Made by a program: the position numbers and the translations under genes. This document shows positions 8,553-17,159 of a stretch of DNA of 64,000 nt, piece after piece. The notes beneath the pieces were generated by a model, which made no database searches, was not told the DNA's origin, and saw nothing but the letters and a program-made list of their open reading frames with translations. Origin of the DNA: Halapricum salinum (GTDB lineage: Archaea; Halobacteriota; Halobacteria; Halobacteriales; Haloarculaceae); assembly GCF_004799665.1 (NCBI RefSeq), contig NZ_CP031310.1, positions 2,224,887-2,288,886 of the forward strand, read 5' to 3'. Numbering within the stretch: position 1 is the stretch's first letter; every line of letters begins with the position of its first letter.

Positions 8553-8614
8553 CAACCCTGGCGTGTCCTCTCTCCTCCCGAAGTATTTTCACGATATACA
8601 AATAATTGCAGAAT

Positions 8615-9295
8615 ATGCAATCTTCGAAAGTCCTGATCGATTTCCCGTTTCCGGAGGAGCGGATATTCCGGTACCAGGCGATGCAAGATATCTTGCATCA
8701 CCTCGCGAACAATCCGTTCGAAGAATTCACACAGCAGGAACTCGCGTCGATTACGGGCGCAGATGTCTCGTCTATTTCGCGTTCAGTCGACCTCCTGGAA
8801 AAGCTGGGCGTACTCACAGTGAGTGATCAGCGTCCCGCTCGCATTACGATCGACATGGATCACCTCCAACGACCAGATTCCGTCTTTATGATCCCCCAAT
8901 ATGAATTCCGCAAGCCAGTCCAGGTCTATCTCGACGAACTCGAGACGCGTATTCAGAAGAGCGAAGACCTCGACGAACTCGTTGGAGTCGTTCTTTTCGG
9001 CAGCGTCGCTCGCGGCACAGCCGATCGCCGGAGTGACATCGACCTTCTCGTCATCCTTGACGGAGACCTCACCTATGGGCGGCGTATTTGTACGTCTCTT
9101 GCGCGTGACATCGAGGAAGAGTCGTTCGACGGCCACCGATACGAGTTCGAGGTGCTCGTCGAAACGATCGACACCGCTGTCTCCCACGGAAGCGAGCTGC
9201 GTGAGATCTTCGACGACGGACTGGTGCTCGCCCGTTCAGACCAACTACAGGAGCTACGCCAGACTATCTACGCCTCGTCTGGCGGAGGTGAGTAG
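8615..9295 (+). CDS. HTH-MNT nucleotidyltransferase (antitoxin of HEPN/MNT pair)
   Basis: The product has 226 residues from ATG 8615. A TTG at 8606 is a weaker alternative, because the ATG sits about 25 bases after an AT-rich TATA-like stretch and suits a leaderless mRNA. Residues about 20-75 form a winged helix (FTQQELASITGADVSSISRS). The nucleotidyltransferase core follows: GVVLFGSVARGTADRRSDID then LLV, the G-S-x-x-x-G-x-x-x-x-x-S-D-I-D signature. In MNT/HEPN modules such proteins neutralise the HEPN RNase, often by AMPylation. The partner gene starts 2 bases downstream. The HTH suggests it may also autoregulate the operon. Confidence 0.85.
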   Translation: MQSSKVLIDFPFPEERIFRYQAMQDILHHLANNPFEEFTQQELASITGADVSSISRSVDLLEKLGVLTVSDQRPARITIDMDHLQRPDSVFMIPQYEFRKPVQVYLDELETRIQKSEDLDELVGVVLFGSVARGTADRRSDIDLLVILDGDLTYGRRICTSLARDIEEESFDGHRYEFEVLVETIDTAVSHGSELREIFDDGLVLARSDQLQELRQTIYASSGGGE

Positions 9296-9297
9296 CG

Positions 9298-9792
9298 ATG
9301 CCGATTGATCACGACGATATCGAGCCGGAGCTATCGAACGCGCAGAAGGCGTTCCGTCGCGGTGAGCAAACGCCCGAGGAGGGGCTGGACGTTTCGAGTG
9401 CCGACCTTGTCCAACTTCGGAAGGCGTGTCGGCTCCGATCCGGGGCAGAACGATTGCTCAAAGACGGTTACTACACGCTCACGATCGAAGCCGCCTTCAC
9501 GTCGATCGAACGAACGCTCCTGTTCTGGTTGATCACAGAGGGACATCATGATCCATCTCGGCCGCCCCAATCACACACGACCGCGATCAACCGAAGCGCC
9601 GAAGTCGGATTCATCACTGACGAGGTCGCGACAGAACTCGAAGATCTCTGGAACGAAAACCGTGCACATACCTACTACCAGGATGGGATGGCCACAGATG
9701 ATCGTGCAGATACGATGGTTACGCTCGCTGGCGCGATCCATTCCCAGATCGTCAATCTCGGTCGGCAATCACACGAATGCATTTGCGAGTGA
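9298..9792 (+). CDS. HEPN-domain toxin (putative RNase)
   Basis: This is a 164-residue mostly helical protein, typical of HEPN toxins. The helix AERLLKDGYYTLTIEAAFTS and the motif ENRAHTYYQDG near residue 120 match the R-x(n)-H/Y-Y catalytic centre of HepT-like RNases, although the Arg-His spacing is shorter than the common R-x4-6-H form. The gene follows the MNT gene after 2 bases, so the pair is one operon with antitoxin first. It likely cleaves or inactivates RNA when unrestrained. Being next to amylase genes has no obvious functional meaning. The pair may be a stabilising or defence insertion. Confidence 0.75.
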   Translation: MPIDHDDIEPELSNAQKAFRRGEQTPEEGLDVSSADLVQLRKACRLRSGAERLLKDGYYTLTIEAAFTSIERTLLFWLITEGHHDPSRPPQSHTTAINRSAEVGFITDEVATELEDLWNENRAHTYYQDGMATDDRADTMVTLAGAIHSQIVNLGRQSHECICE

Positions 9793-10173
9793 TTCGGCGA
9801 ACAATTTAGCTGAATTGAGGCGCTAAGCCCCCTTCCTCAACGAGCGAACGGCGTTAGCCGTGAGCGAGTAGGGTTGGGTAGTTCACCAGCGGTAGACATC
9901 TGGAAACCCTCTCGGCGGGTCTGCTGATTGATCGCTTGCATTGGGATCGTCGCACGTGGTTGTTCATCCGGGTGGTAAACAGGGCCCAAAAACGGTAAAA
10001 TTTAGGAGCTATGCGCTCTATACTGCCACTTCTACCAATCTATACCAAAAGATACTATACGACATGTTCCTGTGATATGTGGAAAGGCAGGAGTCGGGGC
10101 TGAACGGGCGAGAGGGGAACTGATCCCTCTCTTGGGCGAGGAAATCAGCCTGGCTGCTGGCTACCATACACAC
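9793..10173 (+). other. Intergenic region upstream of the dockerin-GH13 operon
   Basis: This 381-bp region contains the IS left-end-like sequence described separately (9823-9890). Bases 10005-10075 are AT-rich (AAAATTTAGGAGCTATG, CTATACCAAAAGATACTATA) and are the best place for the promoter of the large amylase. A reading frame open from 10072 continues into the enzyme, but the Tat leader starts at 10174 and the preceding 34 codons look untranslated. No RNA gene was seen. Confidence 0.45.
9823..9890 (+). repeat. Candidate IS200/IS605-type left-end sequence
   Basis: CTAAGCCCCCTTCCTCAACG leads into a hairpin (ACGGC 9848-9852, loop GTTA, GCCGT 9857-9861) and then GAGCGAGTAGGGTTGGGTAG. I associate this series (AAGCCCCCTTCC ... 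GAGCGAGTAGGG) with left ends of IS200/IS605-family elements in haloarchaea. That is recollection, not a database result. It lies in the same orientation as the right-end motif at 16633-16660, so the two ends bracket the dockerin-cohesin operon. No transposase is between them. Confidence 0.4.
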
Positions 10174-13100
10174 ATGAAACGCAGAGAGTACGTGAGTACA
10201 CTCGCGAGTCTCGGACTTTTGGGAACGGGTTCCGGGGCGACGGCGAGCAATCAGGGTGTGGCGTCGGGTCAACAACTACGATTTGCGACGAGTGACGACA
10301 CGCATCATCCGGGACCGCCGCGGTTCACGTCTGTCTACGAGGGGTTCCAGGACAAGATGTTCATCGACTTCGACAACGACCACGCCGGGGGGAAAGACCG
10401 GGACAACCTGGCCCCGAGTATCGTGGGCACGCCGGACAAAGACCCCTCGAACTACGCGGCGAGTGACTTCTCGTGGTCGATCACATCCGCTCCCTCGGGC
10501 AGTAACGCGACACTGGAGTACGCGCCCCCGGACGGCGCGGCAAGCAATCCAGTGCAGCAGTACGACTCCGGCGATCACAACGTCGTCGAGTTCGTCCCGG
10601 ATGTCGCCGGCGAATACGTGCTGGAACTGGACGCCCCGGACGGGACCCACGAGCAGTGGATCTACGCGTTCCCGTCGCCGCCGAGCGGCTCCGGTGGCCC
10701 GCCGCGAATCAGTATCGACGGCCACTACGACAGCGACACCGACGAGTTCGTCCTGGAGTCGAACCCGCGGCTCGCGCCGGGGAGCAATCGCGCCGTCGCC
10801 GATCTCGAAGTCTACTGGCGGGCCGACGATCGCGACGCGCTCACGTTCGAGCAGCTGGGCGGGACCGACAGCTGGACGGTCCGGATCCCGAAGGGCGACC
10901 TCGGGGGCGAAACGGCACGCCTGCACGCCGCGCCGTTCGACGGCGACGTCCACGGCATGACCGACACCGTCGTGCTCGACCCTGCCAGCGAGACCGTCGA
11001 GTACCCCAACCGACCGCCCGAGTGGATGCACGACGGCGTCATGTACCAGATCTTCCCCCGGTCGTTCGAGGGGCCGCCACCGGACGGGGAGTGGCCCTTC
11101 GAGAACTCCAACGCCCACTTCGCGGCGTTCAAAGACCGACTGGACTATCTTGATGACCTCGGGGTCGACGTCATCTGGTTCACACCGGTCGTTCCCGGAG
11201 AGAGCTCCAACTGGAAGCCCCAGAAGTACAAGCGCATGCAGGACAACCCCGACCCCGATGTGGACCCGATTCTCGACTTCAAGTACTCCGGGGGCGGACC
11301 CCACGGCTACGACGCCCTCTCGTATTTCCAGGTCGCCGAGGACCTGGGCTCGCAGTATTCGATCGAGGACTACTACGACGACCCCCAGACCCGGCAGGCC
11401 GCCCGCGAGAACGCCATGGCCGAGTACAAGGAGTTCATCCAGGCCGCAAACGACCGCGGGATCAAGGTCTGTTTCGACCTCGTGATCAACCACTGCGGTC
11501 GCCATCACGAGTTCTTCCAGGACACGATCGAGACCAAGGGGCCCCGGACCTGGGCTTATCGGGACGTCGACGCCTGGGCCGACGGCCAAAGTGGTCGGCG
11601 CTACTCGAAGTACTTCGACTGGTTCGACCGGATGGACGCCCCGATCACGCGCGATTCCGACGGCTACGTCATCGAGGTCGCACCCGCCGAGACGGGCTTT
11701 GCCGGCCTGCGAGTCATGCCGAACATCAACTACAGCAACGTCGCGATGCGCGAACACATCCTCGCTGCGGCGGACTTCCTCTCGGGAGAGGTCGGCGTCG
11801 ACGCCTTCCGGTGTGACATCGCCTACGGCGTCCCACACTCGATCTGGAAGGAGATCCGTAACGTCGTCCGGGCAAACGACAGCGAGTTCATGCTGCTCGA
11901 CGAGACGATCCCGAACGACCCCAGCATGGCCGAAAACGAGTTCGACATGCACTTCGACACGTCGGACTTCATGGGGGCCGGTGCCCACGAGATCGTCAAG
12001 GGCAACAAGGGGATGCAGAGCCTCTACGGGCTCGTCGACAAGCGTCGCAGCGAAGGCTGGCCCGACCACACGCTCATCGTCAACTCAACAGGTAATCACG
12101 ACGAGTTCCGGACGCTGGATCTGGCACTGGATTCGGGTGCCAGAGCCAACCCCGAGAAAGCCCAGCGCGCCGTCTGGGCCGCGGGGGTCGCACTCCCGGG
12201 CGTGCCGTTCGTCTACTACGGCCAGGAGCGCCAACTGAGCAAGTACGGCATCGAGCGGTACAACTACGACGGCTCCGGGGAGGACCCACGTTCGAACGAC
12301 GGCGACGTCGGCCCCGGGAATCCCTCGCGGGCGTTCATGAACTGGGGCGACCAGTTCCCACAGAGCCACCTCGACTTCTACAAAGACGTACTGGCGTACT
12401 ACCACGAGGATCCGGTACTCAAACCGGACGCCAAGCTGGAGGGCGCAGACACACGCAACCCCGTCGGCGACATTCTCTCGTTCCGGCGTCGCAAGGGCGA
12501 GCAGGCTCGCCTCGTCCTAGTCAACGCGAGTGACGGAACGGGGTACGTCGACGTCCATTCGAGCGTCTCGACGCGGGACCTGCTGACCGGCACAGACGTC
12601 GAGGTCGGTGACAGTCAGGACACGCCGGCGAACTTCGATCGGGTCGGCTTCGACACCATTGCGGTGCTGGACGCGCCGCCGAACTACGCGGTCGACCTCG
12701 AACTCCCGAGCGGTGACGACGACGGCCCCGGGAGCTACAACTACCCGGCCAGCCCCGACTTCGCCGACGACGCCTTCGACCTGACTGGCTTCCGCGTCGA
12801 GGATTCGGGCCAGACCTATCGCTTCGAGTTCGATATCGGCGGACAGCTCACCAACCCCTGGAACTACAGCGAGGGCTTCTCAGTCCAGCACTTCCAGGTC
12901 TATCTCCGCGACCCCCAGGGATCGGGCGGCTCGACCGACGGTCGCACCGGGACGAACGTCACGTTCGATTCGGCGTATCACTACCGGCTCGTGGTCGACG
13001 GCAAAAACGGAGCTCGGGTCGAGGACGCCGCCGGCAGTCAGCTGGCGACCGGAACGGTATCTGTCTCGGGCAGCACCGTTCACGTCGAGATCGACGAGAG

Positions 13101-14931
13101 TGCGATCAGCCCCTCGCTGACCAGCCTGGAGATCGCACCGCTTGTGCTCGGGTTCGATCCGGATCGGGCCGGCAACGTCGTTCCAGTCCAGCAAGAACCG
13201 GGCTGGAAGGCTTTCGGCGGCGGCGACGGCTCGGGCAACGCACCCCACGTGATCGACGTGGCGACGCCGCCCAGCGTCACCGCGTCGAACGCCCTGTCGT
13301 ACACGAACGATTCGAAAGCGTCGATCCCGTTCATGTCGGTCGAGGAGGGGTACGCGACGCTGCAGTCGTGGTCCGATACGACCGGCGACGACACCAGCGT
13401 CTACACCTACCCCACCAGCCCAGACTTCCAGGAGGGGGCTCTCGACGTCACGGACTTCGTCGTGAAAGCAAACCACTCGCGGTACCGCTTCGAGACGACC
13501 TTCGACGTTCCGTACGTGCGAAACCCGTTCGACCTCCCGCTGGGATTCTCCCACCAGTTCTTCCAGATCTACATCCGCGACCCCGACTCGTCGGGGCCGT
13601 CGACGACCAGTGGCTGGGGCGGGCTGGGCGCGTCGACCGAACAGCCCTATCATTACCGGCTGGTCGTCAACGGCCAGTACGACCGTCGACTCGAAGTCCC
13701 CGATGGCAGTGGCGGGTTCACGACCGTCAGTCACGACGTCGACGCGAGTGTCGACGGCGACACGATCGCCATTTCGGTCCCGCGGTCGGTCTTCGACGGC
13801 GACCTCACCGACATGGAGATCGCACCGGTGATCGCGCCGTACGATGGAAACACTACCGACAATCTCCGAGACATCACCGCGAGCGCTGGGGGATTCAGCT
13901 TCGGCGGCGGGACGAGCAACGACGACACTCGGATCATCGACGCGATCACTCCCGAGGGTGCGTCGGTCAGTAGTGTCGTCTCCGCGGGGACGATCCCGTT
14001 CGTCTCGTTCGGCTCGGGGCGGACGATCGCGACGTTCAGCGACTCGGCCGGAGACGACGACGGCCCGGGAAGCTACACCTATCCGACGGCCTCGATCTAC
14101 GAGGACGGGGTCTTCGACATCACATCCGTTACCTTCCGCGAGACCGACAGCCGCTACTACGTCGACGTCAAGCTGGAGAATCTCAACGCCAGCGGCTACG
14201 AGGACGGATCGATAGCGGCCAACGGCTTCGAACTGCAGACCGTCGGGATCTACCTCCGTGATCCCCAGGCCTCGGGCGGCTCGACGACCGGCCGGAACGG
14301 GACGAATCTGACGTTCACGCAGAACTACCACTACCGAATCCACGCGGAAGGATTCGCCGGCTACAGCGCCATGGAGGACGCGAGCGGGAGTTCCCTCTCG
14401 GGAGTGCTTGCGGTGGGTGCCGACGCGTCGACCGACACGATCAGCGTGGGCGTTCCCAAGCACGCCCTCGGTGTACCGCTGGAGCGGATGGAGGCGACCG
14501 TGTTCGTCTTCGGACAAGCGGGCGGCCAGACCGGTCGCATCCGTCAGGTCGAAGCCTCGAACGGCAGTTTCACGCCCGGTGGCGGCCGCGACGACGAGAT
14601 GGATCCCAACGCGATCGACATGGTCGATCCCGTCGGCATCGACCAGGCGAGCGCGTTGTCGTACACGGACTCGACGAAAGCGAGCGTCCCGTTCTTCGCG
14701 ATCGGCGGAGCGCCGTCCGTCAGTGGCTCGCCCGCACTGGACCCCGATAGCGACGGCAAATACGAAGACGTCGACGGCGACGGCGACACGGACGCCGACG
14801 ACGCCATGACCCTGTTCAACAACCGAGCAAGCGACGTGGTCACAGACAACGTCGCCGGGTTCGACTTCAACGACAACGGGCGGATCGACATCGGTGACGT
14901 GATCTCGCTGTTCCAGGAGGTGACCAACTGA
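10174..14931 (+). CDS. Tat-secreted multidomain GH13 amylase/pullulanase-like enzyme with dockerin
   Basis: The product has 1585 residues starting at MKRREYVSTLASLGLLGTG, a Tat leader. Residues about 45-285 are beta-sandwich modules. The GH13 catalytic domain begins near 287 (GVMYQIFPRSF), with region I FDLVINH (435-440), nucleophile Asp548 in VDAFRCDIAY, acid/base Glu577 in FMLLDETIP and Asp643 in STGNHDEF. Three glucodextranase-C-like modules start near 845, 1066 and 1286 (GDDDGPGSYNYP, GDDTSVYTYPT, GDDDGPGSYTYPT), with NPW/NPF ... QxFQVYLRDP patterns. Residues about 1523-1584 are a type-I-like dockerin with two calcium loops (DVDGDGDTDADDAMTLF and DFNDNGRIDIGDVISLF). It overlaps the cohesin gene by one base. 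It likely degrades starch or related glucans while docked on a scaffold. Confidence 0.92.
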   Translation: MKRREYVSTLASLGLLGTGSGATASNQGVASGQQLRFATSDDTHHPGPPRFTSVYEGFQDKMFIDFDNDHAGGKDRDNLAPSIVGTPDKDPSNYAASDFSWSITSAPSGSNATLEYAPPDGAASNPVQQYDSGDHNVVEFVPDVAGEYVLELDAPDGTHEQWIYAFPSPPSGSGGPPRISIDGHYDSDTDEFVLESNPRLAPGSNRAVADLEVYWRADDRDALTFEQLGGTDSWTVRIPKGDLGGETARLHAAPFDGDVHGMTDTVVLDPASETVEYPNRPPEWMHDGVMYQIFPRSFEGPPPDGEWPFENSNAHFAAFKDRLDYLDDLGVDVIWFTPVVPGESSNWKPQKYKRMQDNPDPDVDPILDFKYSGGGPHGYDALSYFQVAEDLGSQYSIEDYYDDPQTRQAARENAMAEYKEFIQAANDRGIKVCFDLVINHCGRHHEFFQDTIETKGPRTWAYRDVDAWADGQSGRRYSKYFDWFDRMDAPITRDSDGYVIEVAPAETGFAGLRVMPNINYSNVAMREHILAAADFLSGEVGVDAFRCDIAYGVPHSIWKEIRNVVRANDSEFMLLDETIPNDPSMAENEFDMHFDTSDFMGAGAHEIVKGNKGMQSLYGLVDKRRSEGWPDHTLIVNSTGNHDEFRTLDLALDSGARANPEKAQRAVWAAGVALPGVPFVYYGQERQLSKYGIERYNYDGSGEDPRSNDGDVGPGNPSRAFMNWGDQFPQSHLDFYKDVLAYYHEDPVLKPDAKLEGADTRNPVGDILSFRRRKGEQARLVLVNASDGTGYVDVHSSVSTRDLLTGTDVEVGDSQDTPANFDRVGFDTIAVLDAPPNYAVDLELPSGDDDGPGSYNYPASPDFADDAFDLTGFRVEDSGQTYRFEFDIGGQLTNPWNYSEGFSVQHFQVYLRDPQGSGGSTDGRTGTNVTFDSAYHYRLVVDGKNGARVEDAAGSQLATGTVSVSGSTVHVEIDESAISPSLTSLEIAPLVLGFDPDRAGNVVPVQQEPGWKAFGGGDGSGNAPHVIDVATPPSVTASNALSYTNDSKASIPFMSVEEGYATLQSWSDTTGDDTSVYTYPTSPDFQEGALDVTDFVVKANHSRYRFETTFDVPYVRNPFDLPLGFSHQFFQIYIRDPDSSGPSTTSGWGGLGASTEQPYHYRLVVNGQYDRRLEVPDGSGGFTTVSHDVDASVDGDTIAISVPRSVFDGDLTDMEIAPVIAPYDGNTTDNLRDITASAGGFSFGGGTSNDDTRIIDAITPEGASVSSVVSAGTIPFVSFGSGRTIATFSDSAGDDDGPGSYTYPTASIYEDGVFDITSVTFRETDSRYYVDVKLENLNASGYEDGSIAANGFELQTVGIYLRDPQASGGSTTGRNGTNLTFTQNYHYRIHAEGFAGYSAMEDASGSSLSGVLAVGADASTDTISVGVPKHALGVPLERMEATVFVFGQAGGQTGRIRQVEASNGSFTPGGGRDDEMDPNAIDMVDPVGIDQASALSYTDSTKASVPFFAIGGAPSVSGSPALDPDSDGKYEDVDGDGDTDADDAMTLFNNRASDVVTDNVAGFDFNDNGRIDIGDVISLFQEVTN

Positions 14932-16592
14932 TGGCGAGTACGACGCTCTCGCTGGCGGCGGACTCGACGACGGTGGAACTCGACGGCACGACGACCGTCG
15001 ACCTCGTGGTCGACGCGGCGACGAACGACGTCTCGGCCTACGATCTGACGGTCGCGCTCGACACCGAGCGCGTCGCCGACATCACGGACGTCTCGCTGGC
15101 GACCGATTCCAGTGGCGGCGCGCCGGACCAGCAGTCGGTCTCGATCGCGGCCGATCACAACAGTGCGACCGTCTCGGCGGCGTACCTCGGCGACGCCGTC
15201 ACGGGGAGCGCGCCGACGATCGTCACCGTCACCGTCGAGGCCGTCGCGCCCGGCTCGACGGACATCGTCCTGACGAGCGGGACCGACTCTGAGGTGTCCG
15301 ATTCGGCCGGCGACGCCTACACGATCACCGACACGGACTCGGAGACCATCACGACCGAAGACACGACTGGGCCCATGGCTGAAGCCGGGCCGGACACCAC
15401 TGTCGCCTCTGGCACAGTGGTCACCTTCGACGCCTCGGCCTCGACGGACAACGGCTACATCCTCGACTACGAGTGGGACTTCGGCGACGGCACGACCGAC
15501 ACCGGAGAGACGGTCACCCACAACTACGGTTCGACCGGTAGCTACACCGCCACGCTCACCGTGACCGACAGCGCGGGCAACACTGGGACGGACACGCGAA
15601 CGGTCGACGTCGCGGATCTCCTCACCGAGAAGTGGTCGACCGACCTCAGTGGTCGAGTACAGTTTTCCACTCTCGCAGTCGGCTCCCAGCGCGTCTTCGT
15701 CGGCGGGCTGGACGCGACCTTCCACGCTCTGGATAAGGCCGACGGAACCGTCGACGGGGCGGCCTGGACAGTCGAACGCGCCGGCGCACTCGCCGATTCC
15801 TCGCCCACCATCGACGGCGGGCGCGTCTACGTCGGCAGCGGCGGCGGGACCCTGTACGCCTGGGCGACCGACGGTACGCAGGCCTGGCAGTACGACACCG
15901 ACAGCGCGATTGTTTCCTCGCCCGTCGTGGCGAGCGACGTCGTCTACGTCGGCACGAACGACGGCCGAGTGCTCGCACTCGACGACACGTCGAACGGCGC
16001 CGAACTGTGGAGTTATGACGCCGGTGCACCGATCTACTCGGCGATTGCCGTCGACTCGGGACGGGTGTTCGTGACGACCGACGACGGCCGCCTCGTCGCG
16101 CTCGACACCAACGGATCGTTCCTGTGGGAACACGACACTGGGGCGGAACTGGGCCACTCCTCGCCCGTCGTGAGCGGCGGGACGGTCTACCTCGCCGCCG
16201 ACGCCGTCTATGCCTTCGATCCGGCCGGCGGCTCGGTCCTGTGGCAGCAATCGTACGGCGGGACGGTAGGTTCGAGCCCCACTGTCGACAGTGGCACGCT
16301 GTACGTCGGCGACGCCTCGGGGACGGTCTGGGCGCTCGACACCGGCAATAGCGGCGCGGAACGCTGGCACTACGAGACCGGCAGCACGGTCGGCTCGGAC
16401 CCGGCAGTCACGGGCAGTCGGGTCGCGGTCGGGGCCGACGACGGCTCGCTCTATCTGCTGGACGCGAGCACGGGCGATCTCGTCCAGGAAACGGCGGTCG
16501 GTGGGCGCGTCCGCTCCTCACCGACGGTCGTCGACGGCGTCCTCTACGTCGGCGACGACAGCGGCACGGCGTTCGCCCTCGACAACGTCTGA
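14931..16592 (+). CDS. Cohesin-PKD-PQQ beta-propeller scaffold-like protein
   Basis: The 553-residue product has three parts. Residues 1-140 read as a cohesin-like beta-sandwich (LSLAADSTTVELDGTTTVDL, VSAYDLTVALDTERV, PTIVTVTVEAVAPGS). Residues about 145-228 are a PKD domain (AEAGPDTTVASG, YEWDFGDG, GSYTATLTVTDSAGN). Residues about 230-553 are a PQQ-type propeller with repeated VYVGSGGGTLYAWATDG-type blades. The protein starts straight into the cohesin and has no Tat or Sec signal, although every domain is typical of exported proteins. TGATG couples it to the dockerin enzyme upstream. Either it leaves the cell bound to the folded dockerin partner through Tat, or the two frames were once one protein. 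The propeller may bind sugar or the cell surface. Confidence 0.85.
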   Translation: MASTTLSLAADSTTVELDGTTTVDLVVDAATNDVSAYDLTVALDTERVADITDVSLATDSSGGAPDQQSVSIAADHNSATVSAAYLGDAVTGSAPTIVTVTVEAVAPGSTDIVLTSGTDSEVSDSAGDAYTITDTDSETITTEDTTGPMAEAGPDTTVASGTVVTFDASASTDNGYILDYEWDFGDGTTDTGETVTHNYGSTGSYTATLTVTDSAGNTGTDTRTVDVADLLTEKWSTDLSGRVQFSTLAVGSQRVFVGGLDATFHALDKADGTVDGAAWTVERAGALADSSPTIDGGRVYVGSGGGTLYAWATDGTQAWQYDTDSAIVSSPVVASDVVYVGTNDGRVLALDDTSNGAELWSYDAGAPIYSAIAVDSGRVFVTTDDGRLVALDTNGSFLWEHDTGAELGHSSPVVSGGTVYLAADAVYAFDPAGGSVLWQQSYGGTVGSSPTVDSGTLYVGDASGTVWALDTGNSGAERWHYETGSTVGSDPAVTGSRVAVGADDGSLYLLDASTGDLVQETAVGGRVRSSPTVVDGVLYVGDDSGTAFALDNV

Positions 16593-16632
16593 TCAGGCTC
16601 GAAACGACGCTCACACAGAATCGAGGAGGACG

Positions 16633-16660
16633 CCCACGACTTCAGTCGTGGGTCGATGAC
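16633..16660 (+). repeat. IS200/IS605-like right-end hairpin (copy 2), 41 bp after the cohesin gene
   Basis: A perfect 8-bp stem CCCACGAC (16633-16640), loop TTCA and GTCGTGGG (16645-16652) is followed by TCGATGAC. The last 20 bases match the copy behind the first amylase exactly. The form fits the right end/omega-RNA scaffold of IS200/IS605-type elements, here without tnpB. A role as a 3'-UTR hairpin of the operon cannot be excluded. Confidence 0.6.
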
Positions 16661-16747
16661 TTGTCCTCTCCCGACCGGAGTCATAGTTTCGTTGTTTGAG
16701 AAACCAACACATCTTTCCCGTTGGCCACGGAACCAACGAAGTGACGG

Positions 16748-17159
16748 ATGGAACCGACGGCCGACGACCTCGATGGGTACGACGACGCGACGGTGTACGA
16801 GGACGGAACAGTCGTTCGTGTGTCCGTTCGGCGGACGGATAACGACGCGTACCCGTCGGGATGGAAGTACACGTTCCACTACGGAGCGCTGACCGCGGGT
16901 CCCGAGACGCTCGATGACGGCACGATTCGGGGCTATCTCGAAAATCGAAGATTTTCGACGACTCTTCGAAACGGCCCTGCCGTTTCGAGACGATAACGCC
17001 CACGAGGACACGAAAGGTCACGAACTACACGTCGCTCCCGACCCAGAACCGGAGTACATCGAGTTCCCTGGCATCGAGGAACTATACGAACGGTTCTGGG
17101 ACGAGATTCCGAAGCCACGGTTCGGTCCATCCAATGACAACGGTGATACCCATGACTGA
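16748..17159 (+). pseudogene. TumE-type (DUF6516-like) toxin gene, disrupted
   Basis: Frame one reads MEPTADDLDGYDDATVYEDG ... YPSGWKYTFHYGALTAGPET ... DDGTIR and then meets a stop at 16994-16996. A second frame continues the same protein as DNAHEDTKGHELHVAPDPEP ... EYIEFPGIEELYERFWDEIP up to 17159. In intact relatives GTIR is followed within two or three residues by DN(A/S)HEDTKGHE, so about 55-60 bases have been inserted between 16930 and 16992. The combined length, about 118 residues, fits the family. The antitoxin-type HTH gene overlaps the end by 8 bases (ATGACTGA). The toxin should be inactive unless the insertion is removed. Confidence 0.75.
16931..16991 (+). mobile_element. About 60-bp double-hairpin insertion inside the toxin gene
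   Basis: Two perfect hairpins lie back to back: TCGAAAATC (16938-16946) with GATTTTCGA (16950-16958), loop GAA; and TCGAAACGGC (16966-16975) with GCCGTTTCGA (16979-16988), loop CCT. The segment interrupts an otherwise continuous toxin sequence and is not a multiple of three in net length. Small palindromic insertions of this sort resemble REP- or MITE-like elements. No target duplication can be defined with confidence. Confidence 0.6.

Noticed and set aside
8606-8614. TTG start for the MNT nucleotidyltransferase
   Set aside because: An ATG three codons later fits the TATA spacing for a leaderless mRNA better.
10276-12069. 597-codon minus-strand frame over the GH13 enzyme
   Set aside because: Antisense shadow. 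All four GH13 motifs are on the plus strand.
14544-16370. 608-codon minus-strand frame over the dockerin end and cohesin gene
   Set aside because: Antisense shadow. Dockerin, cohesin, PKD and propeller repeats are all read from the plus strand.
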